25,299 bases of DNA from JAAFHB01 sp038236995 (GTDB lineage: Bacteria > Bacteroidota > Bacteroidia > Bacteroidales > Prolixibacteraceae): positions 1 to 25,299 of the forward strand of contig JBBRZE010000080.1 in the NCBI GenBank assembly GCA_038236995.1, written 5' to 3'. The notes below the pieces were generated by a model. It saw only the letters and a list, made by a program, of their open reading frames with translations. It had not been told where the DNA came from and searched no databases. A program made the translations under genes and the position numbers. The first letter of the stretch is position 1. Each line of letters begins with the position of its first letter. Positions 21,648-25,299 of this stretch are shown here, one piece after another.

Positions 21648-22237
21648 TATTTAGGAGTTTTCCATTCGGTCGTTTCGATCAGTCGCATCACATCCTGATT
21701 TAAAAATTCAATGACGGGTTGTAAACTGTCTATATTTGGTATTTCCTTTATATACAACGATCCGCGAAGAAAGTGGTTTGTACTGTCTGTCAGATAAAAC
21801 TGCATGGGTGAAGCTGCATTTCCTTTGATATTATAAATCGTTCCAAAAACCTTCTTTGATGGATTCATAAAGGTCTGTTCATCGATCGAACTCGCTTTCT
21901 GCGAATGTTTATAGGCAAGGGTGCGGGACTCTTCAATAAGTTCACCCAGGTTCTTATTGATTGTCTTATAGCTTAGATGTATCTGTGCATGGTTGGCCGG
22001 TACTTCAATGGTAACCCAATCAAGTTGCTTCAGATTTAATGAATCGCTTCCAGAAAAAGAATAGACAGGTATTTGGAAATTATATGGAACCGGCATTTGA
22101 AGCGATTTGTAACTCTTTGCAGGAAAGGAGATCCTGAAGTATCCTCTTGGTCTGGGGGTATACTCTTTCCTGCATGAATTGAAAATAAACAGCAATCCGA
22201 ATAGCAGAGAAATATAGTTTAGTTTCACTTTAAGCAT
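21647..22237 (-). CDS. gldD: Gliding motility lipoprotein GldD
   Basis: This 196-residue lipoprotein is needed for gliding in Flavobacterium johnsoniae and is widespread in Bacteroidota, including non-gliding species, where it is associated with type IX secretion gene sets. The N-terminal hydrophobic stretch ends in FIFNSC, a lipobox with Cys22 as the likely lipidated residue. Directly after it is YTPRPRGYFRISFP, the hallmark of GldD. It sits one base after the gldE stop and overlaps the next gene, so ssb, gldE, gldD and the phosphopantetheinyl transferase form one operon. Its biochemical activity is unknown. Confidence 0.9.
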   Translation of the reverse strand: MLKVKLNYISLLFGLLFIFNSCRKEYTPRPRGYFRISFPAKSYKSLQMPVPYNFQIPVYSFSGSDSLNLKQLDWVTIEVPANHAQIHLSYKTINKNLGELIEESRTLAYKHSQKASSIDEQTFMNPSKKVFGTIYNIKGNAASPMQFYLTDSTNHFLRGSLYIKEIPNIDSLQPVIEFLNQDVMRLIETTEWKTPK

Positions 22238-22238
22238 C

Positions 22239-23582
22239 CTATATTGACACGGTTTTTGATTCTGGCAGAATTGTAACTTTAATTTTTGTAATGCGACGTG
22301 TGTTTACACCTTCAACTTCAAAAGCGAAGTTCTTACAGTTTAATTTCTCATGAAGCATTGGGAATTCTCCTTTTAGTTCAAGAATCAAACCTGCTAGTGT
22401 ATCCGCCTCACCCCGAATGTCATCAAAAATATCATCTTCATAATCAAATACTTTACAAAAATCATTGAGCATTATTTTCCCATCAAAAAGATATTCAAAC
22501 TCGCTTATTTGTGTAAACAGTAACTCATCTTCGTCAAATTCGTCAGCAATGTCCCCAACTATTTCCTCGAGAATATCTTCAAGCGTTACCAATCCCGAAG
22601 TTCCTCCAAATTCATCAACCACAATAGCCATATGAACTTTTGATTTTTGAAAATCCTCGAGAAGATCATCTATTTTCTTCGTTTCAGGAACGAAAAAAGG
22701 TTGTCGCATAAGTGGCTGCCATCTGTATGCAGTGCTTTTATCCAGATAAGGGAGTAAATCTTTAATGTAGAGTATTCCCCGCACATCGTCAAGTGTTCCA
22801 GCGAATACCGGTATCCGTGAATAGCCAGATTCTTTAATTATCTGGAGCACCCGGTCAAAATTGCTGTGTATATCGATCGAGATCACTTCAAGTCTTGACC
22901 GCATGATTTCATTGACACTTTTGTTCCCGAATTTCACGATTCCTTCCAAAATTTCCTTGTCATCCGAAATGTCGAGATGGTCAGTAAGCTGTAGTGCTTT
23001 GGAAATTTCATCGATTGAAAGGTTTTTTTTGTATTTGATGAGTCGTTTGTTTACAAAGGATGTCGAGTTAATTAGTAGAAAATTAACTGGTTTTGTGATG
23101 ATTACGAGAATATTTATGAATGCTGAAACCTTTAGAGCCAAGGTCTTGGGATAATGGGCCGCATAGACTTTCGGAATAATCTCTCCGAAAAGCAGAATCA
23201 GTGAAGTAATAAATATTGTATTGAAAATAAACCCCAAAGTTGGAACCAGCGAAAAATCGATCAGACTATTCGTTATATGGGCGGTTAACAGGACGATTGC
23301 AATATTTACAAAATTATTTCCAACTAAAATGGCCGCAAGAAGTTGTTCCGGCTCCGACAAAAGTTTTATTACCAGGCTGGCAGAATGTTTCTTATTAGTT
23401 TTCAGATCTTTGATCTCTTTCGGTTCCAGCGAGAAGAGCGCAACCTCCGATCCTGATATCAGTGCCGAGAGGGCTAATAATACAATTACAATAAATAAGC
23501 CTGTGAAGGTTTCGGATGTAAAATGATTATATCCAATTTCCCCATTAAGCGTTTCAAAAAAAGAAACCGCGTCTGTTTCCAA
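22239..23582 (-). CDS. gldE: Gliding motility-associated protein GldE (CNNM/CBS/CorC domains)
   Basis: This 447-residue membrane protein resembles hemolysin C/CorC-type putative ion transporters. Residues up to about 170 form the DUF21/CNNM membrane domain with roughly four helices (LFIVIVLLALSALISGSEVALFS, LAAILVGNNFVNIAIVLL, LGFIFNTIFITSLILLFGEIIPK). Two CBS domains follow, with IKESGYSRIPVF and VVDEFGGTSGLVTLEDILEEIVGDI as markers; a CorC_HlyC domain ends the protein. In F. johnsoniae GldE supports GldD. The start is TTG at 23582: no ATG occurs in frame before EIMRS at about residue 225, inside the CBS region, and none upstream. It lies 17 bases after ssb. Confidence 0.9.
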   Translation of the reverse strand: METDAVSFFETLNGEIGYNHFTSETFTGLFIVIVLLALSALISGSEVALFSLEPKEIKDLKTNKKHSASLVIKLLSEPEQLLAAILVGNNFVNIAIVLLTAHITNSLIDFSLVPTLGFIFNTIFITSLILLFGEIIPKVYAAHYPKTLALKVSAFINILVIITKPVNFLLINSTSFVNKRLIKYKKNLSIDEISKALQLTDHLDISDDKEILEGIVKFGNKSVNEIMRSRLEVISIDIHSNFDRVLQIIKESGYSRIPVFAGTLDDVRGILYIKDLLPYLDKSTAYRWQPLMRQPFFVPETKKIDDLLEDFQKSKVHMAIVVDEFGGTSGLVTLEDILEEIVGDIADEFDEDELLFTQISEFEYLFDGKIMLNDFCKVFDYEDDIFDDIRGEADTLAGLILELKGEFPMLHEKLNCKNFAFEVEGVNTRRITKIKVTILPESKTVSI

Positions 23583-23599
23583 CTTTATTAATTTAATTA

Positions 23600-24046
23600 T
23601 TAGAAGGGTAAATCGTCACCCTCTTTATCGTCATTGTTGTAAGCGTTTCCACTGTTGAGAGGTTCGCTTACTCCTGACGGTTGAGCTACTTTGGCTCCTT
23701 CAGTAGATGAGCCATCATTTTTCTTACCGAGTAACTGAATTGTGTCGGCAAGGATTTCAGTAATATACCTTTTCGATCCATCCTGTGCATCGTAACTCCT
23801 TGTTCTAATTTTGCCATCGACATAAATCTGGCTTCCCTTTCGGATGTAGTTTTCAGCTAGCGTAGCAAGACCGCTCCAGCACACAATATTGTGCCACTCG
23901 GTGGTTGTTACTTTCTCGCCGCTTTTATTTGTGTAATGATCGGAGGTGGCCAACGTGAAATTCGCCACAGAGGCATTACTGTCAAGATGCTTTACTTCAG
24001 GGTCTTTCCCTACATTTCCTACTAAAATAACTTTGTTAACTGACAT
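23600..24046 (-). CDS. ssb: Single-stranded DNA-binding protein
   Basis: This 148-residue OB-fold protein coats single-stranded DNA in replication, repair and recombination. The N-terminal half has NKVILVGNVGKDPEV, FTLATSDHY, TEWHNIVCWSGLATLAENYIRKG and VDGKIRTRSYDAQDG, all typical. The C-terminal half is a low-complexity linker ending in the acidic tip DDKEGDDLPF, which recruits partner proteins. ATG 24046 is clear. It leads the ssb-gldE-gldD-phosphopantetheinyl transferase operon, with a promoter box at 24109-24116, and follows mutY after 109 bases. Confidence 0.96.
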   Translation of the reverse strand: MSVNKVILVGNVGKDPEVKHLDSNASVANFTLATSDHYTNKSGEKVTTTEWHNIVCWSGLATLAENYIRKGSQIYVDGKIRTRSYDAQDGSKRYITEILADTIQLLGKKNDGSSTEGAKVAQPSGVSEPLNSGNAYNNDDKEGDDLPF

Positions 24047-24108
24047 GATTGTTGAGATTATGGTTTATTAGTCTAATATACAACTAAAGCATCAATATTA
24101 CAAGTTTC

Positions 24109-24116
24109 CAAAGATA
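24109..24116 (-). promoter_or_regulatory. Probable ssb operon promoter -7 box
   Basis: The minus strand reads TATCTTTG, an exact TAnnTTTG match, 62 bases upstream of the ssb ATG in the mutY-ssb gap. A TTTG lies upstream but only 11 bases away, so the -33 element is uncertain. Confidence 0.45.
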
Positions 24117-24155
24117 AAAAAATATGACAAATTTTCAGGCTTTTACGATCGTTGT

Positions 24156-25202
24156 TCAGGCTTTTCCCAATAAAAAGTTATCGATCAATTTTGGAATAGG
24201 GAAGTCATGAACTTCATTTGGAAGAACCTTGAGCCAGGGGAAACTCTTTTCGGATTCCGGAATGGTGATTTCCAGAAAACGGACATGCAATTTCTGATGT
24301 GTCAGAACATGGATTATTTCCGGACTTATCGAATCGATCGTAATCTCCATACCTTTAAATATTGATTTGAATTGTTCATCTTTTAGGAGCTCAGTAATTG
24401 TTAAGGCTTCCGTTGACTCAATCAGCGGAAACTGGTATAAATTTCGCCAGATGTCGTTTTCTTCACGTTTCTCCAGAAAAAAATATTCCTGTTGTCGGAT
24501 ATATAGATAATTGAAAAAACGATTTTTCACCTTTGTTTTCTTTGATTTGAAAGGGAGCTTGGCAATTTTATTTTGGGAGAACGCAATACATTGATTCTGA
24601 AAAGGACATTTGTTGCAGTCAGGGTTTTGAGGAACACATTGCAAAGCTCCAAATTCCATAAGGGCTTCATTAAATATAGCAGGATTTTGCCGGTCGAGAA
24701 GTTCGTTGGCCAATTCGCTGAATTCCCGCTTTCCTATTCTTGTATCGATCGCTGTATCTATTCCGAATACCCTTGAAAGCACACGATAGACATTTCCGTC
24801 GATTGCCGCGTAGGGTAAGCCAAAAGCAATGGATGCAATTGCTGCAGCGGTGTAACTGCCGATTCCTTTCAGTTTCTCTATATTAATAATAGTATAAGGA
24901 AACACGCCATTAAATTCGTTCATGATCTGCAGGGCCGCTATATGCATGTTTCGCGCCCTTGAATAGTATCCCAAACCTTGCCAGAGTTTTAAAACTTCAT
25001 TTTCCTGGGCGTCCGCTAGCGTTTTTACATCTGGAAATCGCTCGGTAAAGCGGAGAAAATAAGCGGTTCCCTGGTCAACTCTTGTCTGCTGGAGGATTAT
25101 TTCAGATACCCACACCCAATAAGGGTCATTTTTCGCTCTCCAGGGTAGATCTCGTTTATTCTGTTGATACCAAACTGTCAATATTTTATGGAATTTGGGC
25201 AT
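24156..25202 (-). CDS. mutY: A/G-specific adenine glycosylase
   Basis: This 348-residue DNA repair enzyme removes adenine mispaired with 8-oxoguanine. SEIILQQTRVDQG holds the catalytic Glu34; LKGIGSYTAAAIASIAFG (111-128) is the helix-hairpin-helix; AAIDGNVYRVLSR holds the catalytic Asp135. Four cysteines at 189, 196, 199 and 205 in C-x6-C-x2-C-x5-C spacing bind a 4Fe-4S cluster. The C-terminal third is the NUDIX-like domain that recognises 8-oxoguanine, ending in LTHQKLHVRFLEI and similar. The length and ATG 25202 are normal. The mutY-ssb-gldE-gldD order is, to my knowledge, conserved in Bacteroidota. Confidence 0.95.
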   Translation of the reverse strand: MPKFHKILTVWYQQNKRDLPWRAKNDPYWVWVSEIILQQTRVDQGTAYFLRFTERFPDVKTLADAQENEVLKLWQGLGYYSRARNMHIAALQIMNEFNGVFPYTIINIEKLKGIGSYTAAAIASIAFGLPYAAIDGNVYRVLSRVFGIDTAIDTRIGKREFSELANELLDRQNPAIFNEALMEFGALQCVPQNPDCNKCPFQNQCIAFSQNKIAKLPFKSKKTKVKNRFFNYLYIRQQEYFFLEKREENDIWRNLYQFPLIESTEALTITELLKDEQFKSIFKGMEITIDSISPEIIHVLTHQKLHVRFLEITIPESEKSFPWLKVLPNEVHDFPIPKLIDNFLLGKA

Positions 25203-25281
25203 GTTTTTGCTGTTTTTAAAAAATTTTCATTAAAAAAGCAAAAATAATTGATTAGTATGATGTTGGTTAAATCAAAAGCTA

Positions 25282-25289
25282 TATATTTG
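25282..25289 (+). promoter_or_regulatory. Outward promoter -7 box at the right edge
   Basis: TATATTTG matches TAnnTTTG and is preceded by TTGG at 25263-25266, a short spacing for a -33 element. It points away from mutY, so it should drive a divergent gene just outside the window. In many Bacteroidota a HU/IHF-family DNA-binding gene stands there, but that gene is not visible here. Confidence 0.45.
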
Positions 25290-25299
25290 TGAACCAAAA

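Noticed and set aside
1..25299. CRISPR array, tRNA, rRNA or prophage genes
   Set aside because: No regularly spaced repeats, tRNA-like cloverleaf, rRNA sequence or phage gene was recognised.

Overview
The window is about 25 kb of a Bacteroidota chromosome, most likely class Bacteroidia. The evidence is the set of gliding/type IX-associated genes (gldD, gldE and a gldF-gldG fusion), the relA/spoT-fur-purA order, the mutY-ssb-gldE-gldD order, lipid A synthesis (lpxB), repeated TAnnTTTG promoter boxes of the Bacteroidota type, and translation starts that mostly lack a strong Shine-Dalgarno sequence. Most of the window is conserved housekeeping DNA; the accessory part is the first 2.5 kb.

Layout. 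1-2500 (+): an IS21-like tandem repeat at the left edge, then four small genes for exported proteins of unknown function. The first and fourth are paralogues, and the second and third share a nearly identical signal-peptide sequence at DNA level. A two-way hairpin terminator closes the cluster. 2539-8433 (-): pncB (NAD salvage), purA (AMP synthesis), a Fur-family regulator and a bifunctional (p)ppGpp synthetase/hydrolase. 8654-10375 (-): a Yip1-like membrane protein and a family-4 glycosyltransferase. 10376-10816: a non-coding divergent region.

10817-15667 (+): surE, a small membrane protein, a 29-codon ORF, lpxB and a GldF-GldG fusion, tightly packed and probably one operon. 15860-18601 (+): dnaN with a strong terminator, a DnaQ-like exonuclease, and a fumarylacetoacetate-hydrolase-family enzyme. 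18640-20895 (-): zwf and pgl, the first two steps of the oxidative pentose phosphate pathway, with a striking hairpin just before the zwf start. 20988-25202 (-): mutY, ssb, gldE, gldD and a phosphopantetheinyl transferase. At the right edge a promoter-like sequence points out of the window.

The most interesting signal is a pair of short upstream ORFs before lpxB (12007-12096) and before the FAH-family gene (17902-18015). Their peptides resemble each other (MKR..S[IL]N[IL]....EFH..IK), the distance to the next start codon is 89 and 88 bases, and both overlap that start. They look like a repeated translationally coupled leader, which I do not recognise. Other points of note are the shuffled secreted-protein cluster, the zwf leader hairpin, the GldF-GldG fusion, and an exonuclease gene that begins 16 bases after a strong terminator.
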